Positions 8,402 to 18,053 of a stretch of DNA of 64,000 nucleotides are shown here, one piece after another (positions within the stretch are counted from its first letter, which is position 1; each line of letters starts with the position of its first letter). The position numbers were made by a program, and so were the translations under genes. The stretch is taken from NCBI RefSeq assembly GCF_003285545.1, contig NZ_QLNV01000001.1, positions 62,001 through 126,000 of the forward strand. The letters run 5' to 3'. The stretch is from Sinomicrobium soli (GTDB taxonomy: Bacteria; Bacteroidota; Bacteroidia; Flavobacteriales; Flavobacteriaceae). Below the pieces are notes generated by a model, which saw only the letters and a list, made by a program, of their open reading frames with translations, did not search any database and was not told the origin of the DNA.

Positions 8402-9286
8402 TCAATTTCTTTTATCTTCTCCCCAGAGCAGTTTGTTCCTCAGGGTCTTGAGGAAACTCTCCGACCGGAGTTCCACCATACGCATTGCGAAAGGCGCCTT
8501 TCTTATAATGATCTCCGTTTCTTCGGGCAGGGTGGCTACCCTGGAATCCAGGGATACGAGATAATTGTTTTCCCGCCCGGAGACCTTCAGCCTGATTTCG
8601 GTATCATCGGGAATTACCAGGGGTCTCGCATTCAGATTATGAGGCGCTATAGGAGTGATTACCAGTCCCGTAGCATCCGGCGTCAGTACCGGACCGCCAC
8701 AACTCAGGGAATATCCCGTAGAACCGGTAGGGGTCGCTATAATAAGCCCGTCCGCCCAGTAGGAAGTGAGATACTCGTCGTTCAGGTATGTAGCCACGGT
8801 GATCATGGATGCGGTATCCTTGCGGTTTACGGCCACTTCATTCAATGCAAAATTGATCTCGGCCAGTGCTTCATTTTCGGGGCGCGTACTGATCTGGAGC
8901 AACGTACGACCTACCACTTCGTATGTTCCGCTGAAAACGCTGTCCACGGCTTCTCTTATATGCTCTTTCTGTACGGTAGCCAGGAACCCCAGCCGCCCGG
9001 TATTGATCCCCAGAACCGGGATACCTAGATCGCGTATGTACAAGACGGTACGGAGTATGGTCCCGTCGCCTCCCACACTGAAGAACAGGTCATACCCCTC
9101 ATCGAGATCCTCAAAGGACGCAAAGGTCCCGTAGTTCTTCTCCACTTTCAGAAAACGCCGCAGGTGTTCCAGGTATTTCACTTCCACCACAATTTCCACC
9201 TCCCGCTCTTCAAGGGCTTCGAGGAGCGTAAGCACGTATTTCTCACTGTCGCTGTGATAAAATTGTCCAAAAAGACCTACCTTCAT
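8402..9286 (-). CDS. nadK: NAD kinase
   Basis: The 294-residue protein carries the NAD-kinase signatures GGDGTILRTV (residues about 64-73), INTGRLGFLA, the NE motif (NEVAVNRKD) and the glycine-rich GLIIATPTGSTGYSLSCGGP. It phosphorylates NAD to NADP in the cytoplasm. It follows the CBS-domain gene by 18 bases in a conserved flavobacterial order (PdxJ, CBS, NAD kinase, DUF6089, UppS, BamA). Confidence 0.97.
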   Translation of the reverse strand: MKVGLFGQFYHSDSEKYVLTLLEALEEREVEIVVEVKYLEHLRRFLKVEKNYGTFASFEDLDEGYDLFFSVGGDGTILRTVLYIRDLGIPVLGINTGRLGFLATVQKEHIREAVDSVFSGTYEVVGRTLLQISTRPENEALAEINFALNEVAVNRKDTASMITVATYLNDEYLTSYWADGLIIATPTGSTGYSLSCGGPVLTPDATGLVITPIAPHNLNARPLVIPDDTEIRLKVSGRENNYLVSLDSRVATLPEETEIIIRKAPFAMRMVELRSESFLKTLRNKLLWGEDKRN

Positions 9287-9304
9287 AACCGGATACCGTG
9301 ATTT

Positions 9305-9961
9305 TTATATATTGAGGAATTTTTTCAGATAGTCCGACCTTTCCCTGAGACTGGCCAGGTACATGTCATCTTCATTGCCCATAACGATACTGTAGCCATA
9401 CCTCCGGAACGACTGTATTATGGCATTCAGCCCCGTGTTTCCCACTTTCAGCGTTATCTGCGCCCGGTCTCCCTGACCGGAGGATATGAAAGCACCGAGC
9501 AGTTTTCCGTTATTGCTTTCGACGATTTGCGAGATCTCGCTAAAGGTGTAATCCGTGCTGCCCTTTTCTACAATGAGGATCCCACCTGGCTCGTTAAAGA
9601 ACGGGGTCTCCCGGAAAAGCCCCATAATGTCCGTGAGTTCGTAATACCCCAGGTATTTTCCTTCCTTGTCCAGTACCGGCATGATATTGGCATTGTTCCC
9701 GGCAAATTCCTCCAGTACTTCCAGCCAGTGGGTATGCTCTCCCACGAAAAAAGCGTCGAGGGCATAACCGTAATCGGAGATCTTCTTTTCCAGGTCAAAT
9801 CCCGCCATATCTTCTTCAGAAACATTCCCTACCAAATGCCCGTCTTTCACCACGGGAAGGTGCGTATTGGTTAGTTCAAGAAAGCATTCCCTGGCTTTTT
9901 CCAGGGTATCATCCGGGCTCAGGGGAGGAACATCGTGGTTTATACAGGTATTGATCTCCAT
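9305..9961 (-). CDS. CBS domain-containing protein with ACT-like C-terminal domain
   Basis: The 218-residue protein has two CBS motifs in about residues 1-130 (e.g. THLPVVKDGHLVGNVSEEDM and NIMPVLDKEGKYLGYYELTDIM). A C-terminal ACT-like region follows (about 140-210, AQITLKVGNTGLNAIIQSFRRYGY). CBS pairs usually bind adenine nucleotides. Its fixed place beside NAD kinase and PdxJ suggests a link to cofactor metabolism, but this is inference. It diverges from pdxJ. Confidence 0.88.
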   Translation of the reverse strand: MEINTCINHDVPPLSPDDTLEKARECFLELTNTHLPVVKDGHLVGNVSEEDMAGFDLEKKISDYGYALDAFFVGEHTHWLEVLEEFAGNNANIMPVLDKEGKYLGYYELTDIMGLFRETPFFNEPGGILIVEKGSTDYTFSEISQIVESNNGKLLGAFISSGQGDRAQITLKVGNTGLNAIIQSFRRYGYSIVMGNEDDMYLASLRERSDYLKKFLNI

Positions 9962-10226
9962 AGTGCAACTTTACTCGATAATCGAGATTTAAATACTCCA
10001 AGGCCTGCCTCGAAATTGTAAAAACAGGTTTCTATTGCATACTCGTGGGCTTGCCCCAGAGGTTCTTGATTCAAACAAACCGGGAAAATGGCAACCGTTC
10101 CCCTTATTCCGGGCCGTTTCGGCCTACGGGATCACAACTCATTACGAGTCAATCGCTTACCATAAACCCTTCTTTTCGGTCAGCAAATTAATTAAATTAT
10201 GTGAGAATAAAGCAGGATGAAGTTTG

Positions 10227-10234
10227 TATTTTTG
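10227..10234 (+). promoter_or_regulatory. -7 promoter box of pdxJ (TATTTTTG)
   Basis: TATTTTTG fits TAnnTTTG and lies 19 bases before the pdxJ ATG at 10254. No clear -33 TTG was found at the usual distance, so only the -7 box is claimed. Confidence 0.55.
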
Positions 10235-10253
10235 CTCTTATTTTATCTCAGGC

Positions 10254-10970
10254 ATGACCCGGTTAAGTGTAAACATCAACAAAATAGCCACCCTTCGCAA
10301 TTCGCGCGGTGGTAATGTACCCGATCTGCTGCGCATGGCCGCGGATATCCAGGAATTCGGTGCTGAAGGCATCACCATCCACCCCCGTCCGGATGAGCGG
10401 CATATCCGCTACCAGGATGCCAGGGACCTGAAAGATGTGGTTTATACGGAATTCAATATTGAAGGCAATCCCATAAAAAAGTTCACGGATCTCGTTCTCG
10501 AAGTAAAGCCCACCCAGGTAACCCTCGTCCCCGACGGGGAAGATGCCATTACCTCCAATGCCGGATGGGACACCGTAAAACACGGGGATTTCCTCAGGGA
10601 GGTCATTGCCGAATTCAAACGCAACGGCATCCGGACCTCGATCTTTACCGACCCCGATCCGAAGATGGTGGAAGGTGCGGCAACAACGGGAACAGACCGC
10701 ATAGAGCTGTATACGGAAGCTTATGCCTCTGCTTTCGAAAAAGGCGACAAGGAGGGGATCCTTCCTTATATCGAAGCCGCAAAAACCGCAAATTCACTGG
10801 GACTGGGCATTAACGCCGGGCACGACCTGAACCTGGAAAACACCAGGTTTTTCAGACAGAACATCCCCGGGCTTCTGGAAGTTTCCATCGGGCATGCCCT
10901 TATTGCAGAATCGCTGTATCTCGGCATTGAAAACGTGGTAAACCTATATCTTGACAGGCTAAAGGAATGA
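10254..10970 (+). CDS. pdxJ: Pyridoxine 5'-phosphate synthase
   Basis: The protein starts [20 protein letters not shown], the usual PdxJ N-terminus, which fixes the start at 10254; the frame is open upstream through the promoter. Family motifs include [35 protein letters not shown] and GINAGHDLN. It condenses 1-deoxyxylulose 5-phosphate with 3-amino-2-oxopropyl phosphate to pyridoxine 5-phosphate (DXP-dependent vitamin B6 route). At 238 residues the length is normal. Confidence 0.97.
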   Translation: MTRLSVNINKIATLRNSRGGNVPDLLRMAADIQEFGAEGITIHPRPDERHIRYQDARDLKDVVYTEFNIEGNPIKKFTDLVLEVKPTQVTLVPDGEDAITSNAGWDTVKHGDFLREVIAEFKRNGIRTSIFTDPDPKMVEGAATTGTDRIELYTEAYASAFEKGDKEGILPYIEAAKTANSLGLGINAGHDLNLENTRFFRQNIPGLLEVSIGHALIAESLYLGIENVVNLYLDRLKE

Positions 10971-11015
10971 CCTGACCGCTCCGGCCGTAATAATGGCAAC
11001 GGATATCGGTCAGCG

Positions 11016-11735
11016 TCAGGGCAACACCTTTTCGGCTCCTGTGCCCTTCGCCTCAAAAAGACGTAGAAAATGAGTCCTGATCCTTTGGCGGACCTCCTCC
11101 ATATCCACCGTTTCCCTGCCGAGTTCCACATTCAGCGAAGTGACTGCTTTTCCGCGTATCCCACAGGGAATGATATGATCGAAATACCCCAGGTCGGCAT
11201 TGACGTTCAGTGCAAACCCGTGCATAGTCACCCATCGTGAAGCTCTTACTCCCATAGCGCATATTTTACGGGCAAAAGGTGTCCCCGTATCGATCCACAC
11301 CCCTGTTTCCCCCTCACTGCGCATGGCACTGATCCCATAGTCGGCCAGGGTAAGTATGATCACCTCCTCCAGAAAACGGAGGTATTTGTGAATATCGGTA
11401 AAAAAGTTGTCCAGGTCCAGAATGGGATAGCCTACGATCTGCCCGGGGCCGTGATAGGTGATATCCCCTCCCCTGTTGATCTTGTAGAAGGCAGCTCCCC
11501 TGGCCTCCAGCTGTTTTTCATTGAGCAGCATATGGGCCATATCCCCGCTCTTCCCCAGCGTATACACATGCGGATGCTCTACGAACAGCAGGTAATTGGG
11601 GGTCTCAAGACCGGCATTCTCCCTCCTGTTCTTCATTTTGATATCCAGTATTTCCCGGAATAACTGTTCCTGGTAATCCCAGGTCTCCCCGTAATCGCGA
11701 AATCCGAGATCCTGTATGTCCACCTGTTTGTTCAT
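11016..11735 (-). CDS. lipB: Octanoyl-ACP:protein octanoyltransferase
   Basis: The 239-residue protein contains [21 protein letters not shown], the Lys-containing [20 protein letters not shown] and the catalytic Cys in [14 protein letters not shown]. LipB moves octanoyl groups from acyl-carrier protein to lipoyl domains. The TATCTTTG box (minus strand, 11740-11747) lies only 4 bases before the ATG, so the mRNA may be leaderless. The gene converges with pdxJ. Confidence 0.96.
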   Translation of the reverse strand: MNKQVDIQDLGFRDYGETWDYQEQLFREILDIKMKNRRENAGLETPNYLLFVEHPHVYTLGKSGDMAHMLLNEKQLEARGAAFYKINRGGDITYHGPGQIVGYPILDLDNFFTDIHKYLRFLEEVIILTLADYGISAMRSEGETGVWIDTGTPFARKICAMGVRASRWVTMHGFALNVNADLGYFDHIIPCGIRGKAVTSLNVELGRETVDMEEVRQRIRTHFLRLFEAKGTGAEKVLP

Positions 11736-11739
11736 GGTA

Positions 11740-11747
11740 CAAAGATA
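11740..11747 (-). promoter_or_regulatory. -7 promoter box directly before lipB
   Basis: On the minus strand this reads TATCTTTG, the consensus -7 box. The lipB ATG begins 4 bases downstream, which would put the transcription start at or near the A of the ATG. Confidence 0.5.
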
Positions 11748-11800
11748 GCCATTAAAAACAACCCGGCACAGCCACTTCCACTACTTCCCGTACTGCATTG

Positions 11801-11959
11801 CTACCGGTTCGGGTTATTGAGAATGACCAGGGCGGCGATCACTCCCGGAACCCAGCCGCACAGGGTCAGCAAAATAACGATCACAACAGAACCACATCCC
11901 TTGTCCAGCACCGCAAGCGGCGGGAAGAAAATAGCCAGTAAAACTCTCCAAATACTCAT
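11801..11959 (-). CDS. Pmp3/YqaE family small membrane protein
   Basis: This 52-codon gene is easily missed. It begins MSIWRVLLAIFFPPLAVLDK and ends VIAALVILNNPNR. The pattern is two hydrophobic helices joined by a G-C-G turn, with the conserved FFPPLAV and CGWVPG motifs of the Pmp3/YqaE (UPF0057) family. These are inner-membrane proteolipids linked to stress and ion homeostasis. The start ATG is at 11959 and the TAG stop at 11801-11803. It lies 65 bases upstream of lipB on the same strand. Confidence 0.9.
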   Translation of the reverse strand: MSIWRVLLAIFFPPLAVLDKGCGSVVIVILLTLCGWVPGVIAALVILNNPNR

Positions 11960-12199
11960 TATACACTTATATTAACCCCAGGAAAATATCCTGTTTTCTT
12001 ATTGATTGTAAATATCCACGCTGTAAGACGACAAAAACACCGTTTTGTTACACCGGCCCGCTGCATCCCCTGCAAAATTAAATCATCATTTTTCAACTAC
12101 CGCTTTTTGTGTCGCTTTTATCACGGGAAGATGATATACACCATGTACAAGGAACCCGTTTAAACTTTTCTTAATAGGCCGCAGAATATAAATTGTAAC

Positions 12200-12207
12200 T
12201 ATCTTTG
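12200..12207 (+). promoter_or_regulatory. -7 promoter box of lysS (TATCTTTG)
   Basis: This is a perfect TAnnTTTG box 42 bases before the lysS ATG. No strong -33 TTG is visible. Confidence 0.6.
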
Positions 12208-12249
12208 CATCTTTAAAATAAAAAAGGAATTTAACATACAGCGTTTGAT

Positions 12250-13947
12250 ATGCAGCTTTCAGAACAGGAACTCGTAAGAAGGGAGAAACTCGGAAAATTG
12301 AGGGCACTGGGAATAGACCCGTATCCTGCGGCCTTATACCCGGTAGACCATACTTCCGGCCGGATCAGGGAAGAATATGAAGAAGGCAGGGAAGTCGTTA
12401 TAGCCGGCCGCCTGATGAGCCGGAGGATACAGGGCAAGGCCTCTTTTGCCGAAGTACAGGACAGCGAAGGAAGGATACAGGTGTACTTTAACCGTGACGA
12501 AATATGTCCCGGGGAAGACAAGACACTTTACAACGAAGTATATAAGAAGTTGCTGGACATCGGGGATATCATTGGTGTCAGGGGACAATTATTCACTACC
12601 CAGGTAGGAGAAAAAACGGTTATGGTCAGGGAGTTTACCGTGCTGAACAAATCGCTGCGCCCCCTTCCCCTTCCGAAGGTGGATAACGAGGGGAAGGTCT
12701 ACGATGAATTCAACGATCCGGAACTGCGATATCGTCAGCGCTACATAGACCTGGTGGTAAACCCGCAGGTCAAGGAGACATTTATCAAACGGACCAGGAT
12801 CACCAACAGTATCCGTGAATTCTTCAACAGCCGCGGTTATCTCGAGGTGGAGACCCCCATACTGCAACCCATTCCGGGAGGAGCGGCCGCCCGGCCTTTT
12901 ATCACGCATCACAACGCGCTCAACATTCCGCTTTACCTGCGGATAGCGAATGAGCTATACCTGAAAAGGCTTATCGTTGGCGGGTTTGACGGCGTTTATG
13001 AATTTGCAAAGGATTTCCGCAATGAAGGAATGGACCGCACCCATAATCCCGAATTTACGGTAATGGAGCTCTATGTTGCCTACAAGGACTACCACTGGAT
13101 GATGGATACCACCGAAAAATTACTGGAGAAAGTAGCCGTGGATGCCAATGGCAGCACTACGGTCAAAGTCGGGGACAACGAGATCAGCTTTAAGGCGCCC
13201 TACCCGAGGGTACCCATCTTACAGGCCATAAAAGACCATACCGGTTACGATGTGGCCGGAATGGATGAAGAAGCCCTCCGGGAAGTGTGTAAAAAACTGG
13301 ACATTCCCGCCGATAACACCATGGGAAAAGGCAAGCTTATCGATGAGATCTTCGGAGAGAAATGCGAGCATCATTATATACAACCCACCTTCATCACCGA
13401 TTATCCCAAGGAAATGAGCCCGCTTACCAAGGAACACCGCGACAACCCCGATCTCACGGAGCGCTTTGAACTGATGGTTAACGGCAAGGAACTGGCCAAT
13501 GCCTATTCGGAGCTCAACGACCCCATAGACCAGCGGCAACGTTTTGAGGAACAGCTGAAGTTGTCGGAAAAAGGAGATGATGAGGCCATGTTTATCGACC
13601 AGGACTTTTTACGGGCCCTGGAATACGGCATGCCGCCCACGTCCGGGATCGGGATCGGGATCGACCGGCTGGTGATGCTGCTTACCAACAACGCGTCTAT
13701 ACAGGAAGTCCTTTTCTTCCCCCAGATGCGACCGGAGAAGAAGCCACTGGAACTCAAGGACAACGAAAAAGCGATCCTCGGGATCCTGCAAAAACAGCAA
13801 AGCATGACGCTTGATGCGCTCAAATCAGCAACCGAACTGAGCAATAAGGCCTGGGACAAGGGCATGAAAGGCCTTTCCAAACTGGGGCTTATCAATGTCA
13901 TTGTGGAAGGCGACAGCAAAACCGTTGTCTTACAGGAACAGGAATAG
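12250..13947 (+). CDS. lysS: Lysyl-tRNA synthetase, class II
   Basis: The 565-residue enzyme has an N-terminal OB-fold anticodon-binding domain (about 55-160, with [19 protein letters not shown]). The class II catalytic core follows: RYRQRYIDL, the motif 2 region [18 protein letters not shown], and motif 3 [12 protein letters not shown]. Residues past about 500 form an extra tail ([18 protein letters not shown]...) resembling a winged-helix segment, seen in flavobacterial LysS. It charges tRNA-Lys in the cytoplasm. Confidence 0.97.
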   Translation: MQLSEQELVRREKLGKLRALGIDPYPAALYPVDHTSGRIREEYEEGREVVIAGRLMSRRIQGKASFAEVQDSEGRIQVYFNRDEICPGEDKTLYNEVYKKLLDIGDIIGVRGQLFTTQVGEKTVMVREFTVLNKSLRPLPLPKVDNEGKVYDEFNDPELRYRQRYIDLVVNPQVKETFIKRTRITNSIREFFNSRGYLEVETPILQPIPGGAAARPFITHHNALNIPLYLRIANELYLKRLIVGGFDGVYEFAKDFRNEGMDRTHNPEFTVMELYVAYKDYHWMMDTTEKLLEKVAVDANGSTTVKVGDNEISFKAPYPRVPILQAIKDHTGYDVAGMDEEALREVCKKLDIPADNTMGKGKLIDEIFGEKCEHHYIQPTFITDYPKEMSPLTKEHRDNPDLTERFELMVNGKELANAYSELNDPIDQRQRFEEQLKLSEKGDDEAMFIDQDFLRALEYGMPPTSGIGIGIDRLVMLLTNNASIQEVLFFPQMRPEKKPLELKDNEKAILGILQKQQSMTLDALKSATELSNKAWDKGMKGLSKLGLINVIVEGDSKTVVLQEQE

Positions 13948-14130
13948 TTTCGAAACTATAGATGACTAACTATTTGGTTACTGGTTATTAGGTTATTAGG
14001 TTATTGAGTTATTCAGACAACGACTCAATAACCCATTAACTAAGTAACTCAGTAACTTAGCAACCTGATAACTCAAATCATAAACGAGATGTACTAAAGC
14101 ATATAGATTTGACTTCGAATGAGATTATTA
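13948..14130. repeat. Intergenic low-complexity segment with inverted repeat
   Basis: The lysS to Spy-like gap holds near-tandem words (GGTTATTA, TAACTCAG/TAACTAAG). It also has a perfect 11-bp inverted repeat, GGTTATTGAGT at 13999-14009 and ACTCAATAACC at 14023-14033, with a 13-base loop. No coding frame is supported. It resembles the AACTAAG repeats at 2374-2429. Confidence 0.6.
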
Positions 14131-14164
14131 AAGTCCGGGATTTGACAGTTCCGGACTTTTTTTG
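14131..14164 (+). terminator. Rho-independent terminator after lysS
   Basis: AAGTCCGG (14131-14138) pairs with CCGGACTT (14151-14158) around a 12-base loop and is followed by a run of T. Confidence 0.8.
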
Positions 14165-14248
14165 TTAAAAAACATTAAAAAACTCAATTCTGTTTAAACC
14201 TCCTGCCTTTCTTCCGGTCTAACCTACAAAATCTAAAAAAAGAAACAT

Positions 14249-14722
14249 ATGAAAAAGTTATTGACTTTAGCCATTGCTCTTACGCTGGTAAGCGGGATCA
14301 TGGCGCAGGAAAAAGGGGAAAGAAGAGGTATGGAAAAGAAAAAAGAAAGGATATCGCATTTTAAGGATCTCACTCCCGGGCAGCTCGCAGCGCTTCAGAC
14401 CAAACGCATGGCCCTGAAACTGGACCTCGACGCCTCACAGCAGGAGGAAGTACTGAAGCTCAACACCGAACTTGCCGAAAAGAGGAAAAGCCGGATGGAA
14501 GCCTTTAAAAAGGCCGATAAAAGCGTAAAAAAGGAATGGTCTTCCGAAGACCGGTTTGCCTTTATGAACACACAACTCGATGCCCAACTGGAAGTTCAGA
14601 ACCGTATGAAGGACATACTGAACGACGATCAGTACGACCAGTGGAAAAAGGATCAGCACAAACGTTCCTTTAAAAGGCATTATGCGTTTAAGCACAGAAA
14701 ATCCATGCCTCACAAAAAATAA
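14249..14722 (+). CDS. Secreted Spy/CpxP-like (LTxxQ-type) protein
   Basis: The 157-residue protein has a signal peptide (1-19, ending IMAQ) and a helical, highly charged body (DLTPGQLAALQTKRM, LDASQQEEVLKLN, ILNDDQYDQWKKDQ) ending in basic residues. The 'L-T-x-x-Q' and 'L-x-x-x-Q' helices suggest the Spy/CpxP group of periplasmic ATP-independent chaperones, though sequence similarity in this group is weak. It stands alone between lysS and a convergent amidohydrolase, with terminators on both sides. Confidence 0.7.
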   Translation: MKKLLTLAIALTLVSGIMAQEKGERRGMEKKKERISHFKDLTPGQLAALQTKRMALKLDLDASQQEEVLKLNTELAEKRKSRMEAFKKADKSVKKEWSSEDRFAFMNTQLDAQLEVQNRMKDILNDDQYDQWKKDQHKRSFKRHYAFKHRKSMPHKK

Positions 14723-14737
14723 TCAGTTCAATATGAA

Positions 14738-14778
14738 AAGGCCGGCCCGGGCATTCGTCCCGGAGCCGGCCTTTTTTA
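14738..14778. terminator. Bidirectional terminator between convergent genes
   Basis: AAGGCCGGC (14738-14746) pairs with GCCGGCCTT (14765-14773) and is followed by T6 on the plus strand. The A-run before it gives a shorter U-tract on the minus strand, so it can end both the Spy-like gene and the amidohydrolase. Confidence 0.8.
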
Positions 14779-14793
14779 TCAGGAGAGAGGCCG

Positions 14794-16392
14794 TTATTTC
14801 CTTTTTATCCCGGGCTGCATTATGTGATAACTTTTCTTTACTTTAGAATTCGCCACTATATCCTTCACATCTTCGAGCAGTTGTTTTGCATCGTAAATAA
14901 TGCCGTCTTTTACCGTATATTTTACGCCTCCTACACGAACGACCTTATTATCTTCGGTAAGTTTTATGGCACCTGTACCGTACAGGCTCTGGAAATTCTC
15001 CAGCGGATTTTCCTCTACGATAACAAAATCAGCCAGCTTTCCGGGCTCCACCGTACCGATCTCCTGGTCCATACCCAGAGATTCCGCACCGCTTAATGTG
15101 GCTGCCTTGATGACCTCAAGAGGATGGAAACCGGCTTCGCGGAGCAGTTCCATTTCACGCGGATATGCAAATCCGTACAGTTCGTAGATAAACCCGGCAT
15201 CCGTACCTACGGTGACCCTACCTCCGCGGTTTTTGTATTCATTGAGAAAGACCATCCATAATTTGTAGTTCCCCTTCCATTCAATCTCCTGTTCCGTACC
15301 CCAGTAATGCCAGTACGATCCGTGGGACTGCCTGCTGGGCGAATAGAAATCCCACAGTGAAGGCAGGGTGTATTCCTCATGCCATTCCGCACGCCTCGCC
15401 CTGGTGAGATCCCGGTTGGCGTCGTAGATTACCATGGTGGGAGACAGGGTAAAATCGAGGGAGATGAGCTCATTCATGACCGCATTCCACTTCTCCGAAT
15501 AAGGCTTTGCAGCCTGTTTCCACAGCTGTCCTGCTTCCCCGAACCTGTCCTGTTCGTTCTGGTAATTGTAATCAAGGGAATAATGTTGTACCGTCCTGTC
15601 ATCAAAAAGGGCTTCGGGAAGGCCGTACCAGTGCTCCATGGAGGTCAGTCCCGCACGGGCACTGTTCAATACGTTCCATTCGCCTACGTAAATCTGTGCA
15701 TGGTGCATCTTGGAACGGAGCCCCAGTTTTTTATTTTCATCCAGGGCAGCGGCCATAATCCTGGGCGGAGAACCGAAGAACTTAATGCCATCGGCCCCTT
15801 TTTTGGCGTTTTCGCGTACCCATTCCCTGGCCTGTTCGGGAGTGGTTATGGGAGTCGGGCTGTTCCTGGCAAAAGCGGTATACGCTTTTATACGAGGGGC
15901 CGTGATCTCGTTGTGCTCGCTTTTTTTCTTTTCATCCAGTACCCAGTCCAGCCCGTTGCCACAACCCGGGTCGGCGATCGTTGTAACACCGTGCCCCATC
16001 CATAGTTTAAATACATACTCGGCCGGAGTTCCCTGAGAAATTCCTCCTATATGCGCATGGGTATCCACGAATCCGGGCAGAATATACATTCCGGTAGCAT
16101 CGAGTTCCTTGCCTCCCGGTTTTAATTCGGGCCGTCTTTCCGGGTCGATCTCCACCCCCGGATAGCCCACGGTTTTCACATCGGTAATGCGATTGTTTTC
16201 CACCACAATATCTACGGGGCCCGTCGGGGGTGCAAGGGTGCCGTTTATCAAAGTAGCTCCCCGGATGATGAGTTGCGGCCACGGGCCCTCGCCCTCTTCC
16301 CGCGGAGGGGCTTTTTCTATCTGGGCATGGGCCTGAAATGTAAACACGGCCACGCAAGTGAGTGACAGGCATATGATGTTCAGTGTTTTCAT
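14794..16392 (-). CDS. Secreted amidohydrolase (metal-dependent, imidazolonepropionase/prolidase-like)
   Basis: ATG at 16392 gives a signal peptide (MKTLNIICLSLTCVAVFTFQAHAQ); the longer reading frame has no support. The 532-residue protein shows amidohydrolase metal motifs: PGFVDTHAHIGG (HxH), the His-bearing KMHHAQIY and MEHWYG, and GTDAGFIYELYG (catalytic Asp). The usual closing region AATLSGAESLGM...GTVEPGKLADFVI follows. Relatives act on cyclic amides or on dipeptides ending in proline. Lying beside an S10 peptidase and a SusCD pair, a role in peptide breakdown in the periplasm is likely but not proven. Confidence 0.87.
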   Translation of the reverse strand: MKTLNIICLSLTCVAVFTFQAHAQIEKAPPREEGEGPWPQLIIRGATLINGTLAPPTGPVDIVVENNRITDVKTVGYPGVEIDPERRPELKPGGKELDATGMYILPGFVDTHAHIGGISQGTPAEYVFKLWMGHGVTTIADPGCGNGLDWVLDEKKKSEHNEITAPRIKAYTAFARNSPTPITTPEQAREWVRENAKKGADGIKFFGSPPRIMAAALDENKKLGLRSKMHHAQIYVGEWNVLNSARAGLTSMEHWYGLPEALFDDRTVQHYSLDYNYQNEQDRFGEAGQLWKQAAKPYSEKWNAVMNELISLDFTLSPTMVIYDANRDLTRARRAEWHEEYTLPSLWDFYSPSRQSHGSYWHYWGTEQEIEWKGNYKLWMVFLNEYKNRGGRVTVGTDAGFIYELYGFAYPREMELLREAGFHPLEVIKAATLSGAESLGMDQEIGTVEPGKLADFVIVEENPLENFQSLYGTGAIKLTEDNKVVRVGGVKYTVKDGIIYDAKQLLEDVKDIVANSKVKKSYHIMQPGIKRK

Positions 16393-16477
16393 GAGAATTA
16401 TGTTTTTACAGATTAAACAGGGGTAAAGCAAGTCTGCCGAAAGTTCCGGCAGACCTGGCTTCCGGCGGCACATAAAT

Positions 16478-17971
16478 TTACCTCCTCGCATACCGTGCGG
16501 GCTCATCCCCGGCCGGCAACGTATTTTTTATAAACTCGCGCAGGTCGTCGTTGGCCGTCACTACGTCTTCGCTGCGGAGATACATCATATGCCCGCTGCG
16601 ATACCCTTTCCAGCTCATCCGGTCTTTCAGTTTTCCGCTGGGGTCCATCTGCCACATGTTGTACTGGGCGTTAAAATAGTCACAGGCCCCGTCGTAGTAA
16701 CCGGACTGTACCATGACATGCAAATAGGGATTCTGGGCCATGGCCTGGCGCAGGTCGAGGCCGGTGGTATTATTGCTCCTGTCCCACGGACGTACGGGCC
16801 CGAACATATAATATTTGAGATCGGTATCGTATTTCAGGTAATTTTTCATGTAGTAATTGATGGCAGGGGTAAATTCGTGCAGCCAGGTAGTGAGTTCCGC
16901 AGCGTAGTCCGGCTGTTCTCCGGCATCCATGGCATCAATACCAAGATACCTGGAATCCAGTCGCCCTATGGTATACCCTTCGTCCCGAAGCAGGTCTTTC
17001 CAGAAAAAGTTTTTCGGAACCCGCAGATTATGCTGAAGGATAACTTTTTCAGACAACCCGGAATAGCGGGAGATACGGGCGGCCATCTCTTTCTTTTCGG
17101 CATCCGGCAAAAACCCGCCTCTGGCAATGGCCGGGATCAGTTCGTCAATGGTAAATTTCTCTACTTCCGGCAGTACATCGGTAAGGTCTTTGGATTGCAG
17201 GTCGGCCGGTAATTTTTTATGATACCAGGCAGCAGCACAGTAATACGGCAATATATTGGCGGCATCGGCAGCCATGCCCCTGTCCATCCCGAGTGTTGTG
17301 GGCGATACAAGGACCACCCCGTTGAGGTACATCCAGTGCCTGTTCTGCAATTCGAGAGACAGTCCGGATACCCGTGGCGTACCGTAACTTTCACCGATCA
17401 GGTATTTGGGGGATTCCCAGCGGTTCTGCCGGGTCACAAAGGTATTGATCCACGCTGCGAGGTATTCGATATCCTGTTTCACCCCGAAGAATGCCTTTTG
17501 CATTTCTTCTTTGCTCATGGTGGAAACCGCCCTGGAATATCCCGTATTTACGGGGTTGACATATACAATATCGGCAACATCGATAATAGAGTTGGGGTTG
17601 TCCTTTACGGTATAAGGCTGTAACGGAAAACCTTCGGCATCGATATTCAGGGTTTTCGGGCCGGTATATGCCATATGCATCCATACCGAACCGGTGCCGG
17701 GGCCACCGTTGAAGGAAATGAAAAGCGGCCTTCCGGAACGGTCTTTCACATCCGAGCGCTCGTAATAGGTGAAATGCAACCCGGCAATAATATTGCCTTT
17801 ATCGTCCCATACGGGATATTTACCGGTGGTAGCCTTATATTTTACCGGGACACCTTTTATGGTTACCTGCCCGGTGGTAACAACAGTGGTATCCATACTG
17901 GTATTGAGTTGCTGTGCACCGACAGCTACGACGGCAAAGACTGCTATGATAAATGTGTAAATCCTATTCAT
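16478..17971 (-). CDS. Serine carboxypeptidase-like peptidase, family S10
   Basis: The start at 17971 gives a signal peptide (MNRIYTFIIAVFAVVAVGAQ). The 497-residue protein has the S10 marks FISFNGGPGTGS (oxyanion loop), DVADIVYVNPVNTGYS, the nucleophile motif LIGESYGT, and a C-terminal SGHMMYLRSED with the catalytic His. It would remove C-terminal residues from peptides in the periplasm or outside. It lies about 85 bases upstream of the amidohydrolase and 83 bases downstream of the SusD gene, all on one strand. Confidence 0.9.
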   Translation of the reverse strand: MNRIYTFIIAVFAVVAVGAQQLNTSMDTTVVTTGQVTIKGVPVKYKATTGKYPVWDDKGNIIAGLHFTYYERSDVKDRSGRPLFISFNGGPGTGSVWMHMAYTGPKTLNIDAEGFPLQPYTVKDNPNSIIDVADIVYVNPVNTGYSRAVSTMSKEEMQKAFFGVKQDIEYLAAWINTFVTRQNRWESPKYLIGESYGTPRVSGLSLELQNRHWMYLNGVVLVSPTTLGMDRGMAADAANILPYYCAAAWYHKKLPADLQSKDLTDVLPEVEKFTIDELIPAIARGGFLPDAEKKEMAARISRYSGLSEKVILQHNLRVPKNFFWKDLLRDEGYTIGRLDSRYLGIDAMDAGEQPDYAAELTTWLHEFTPAINYYMKNYLKYDTDLKYYMFGPVRPWDRSNNTTGLDLRQAMAQNPYLHVMVQSGYYDGACDYFNAQYNMWQMDPSGKLKDRMSWKGYRSGHMMYLRSEDVVTANDDLREFIKNTLPAGDEPARYARR

Positions 17972-18053
17972 GATCATGTGTTTGATTAAAGAATTGAACA
18001 AATAAACAAACGGTTTCCGGGTATCCCGGATAACGGTGAATACCCGGAACCGC

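Noticed and set aside
10972-11013. Inverted repeat CTGACCG/CGGTCAG between pdxJ and lipB as a terminator
   Set aside because: The stem is only 7 bp with a 28-base loop and no U-tract on either strand.
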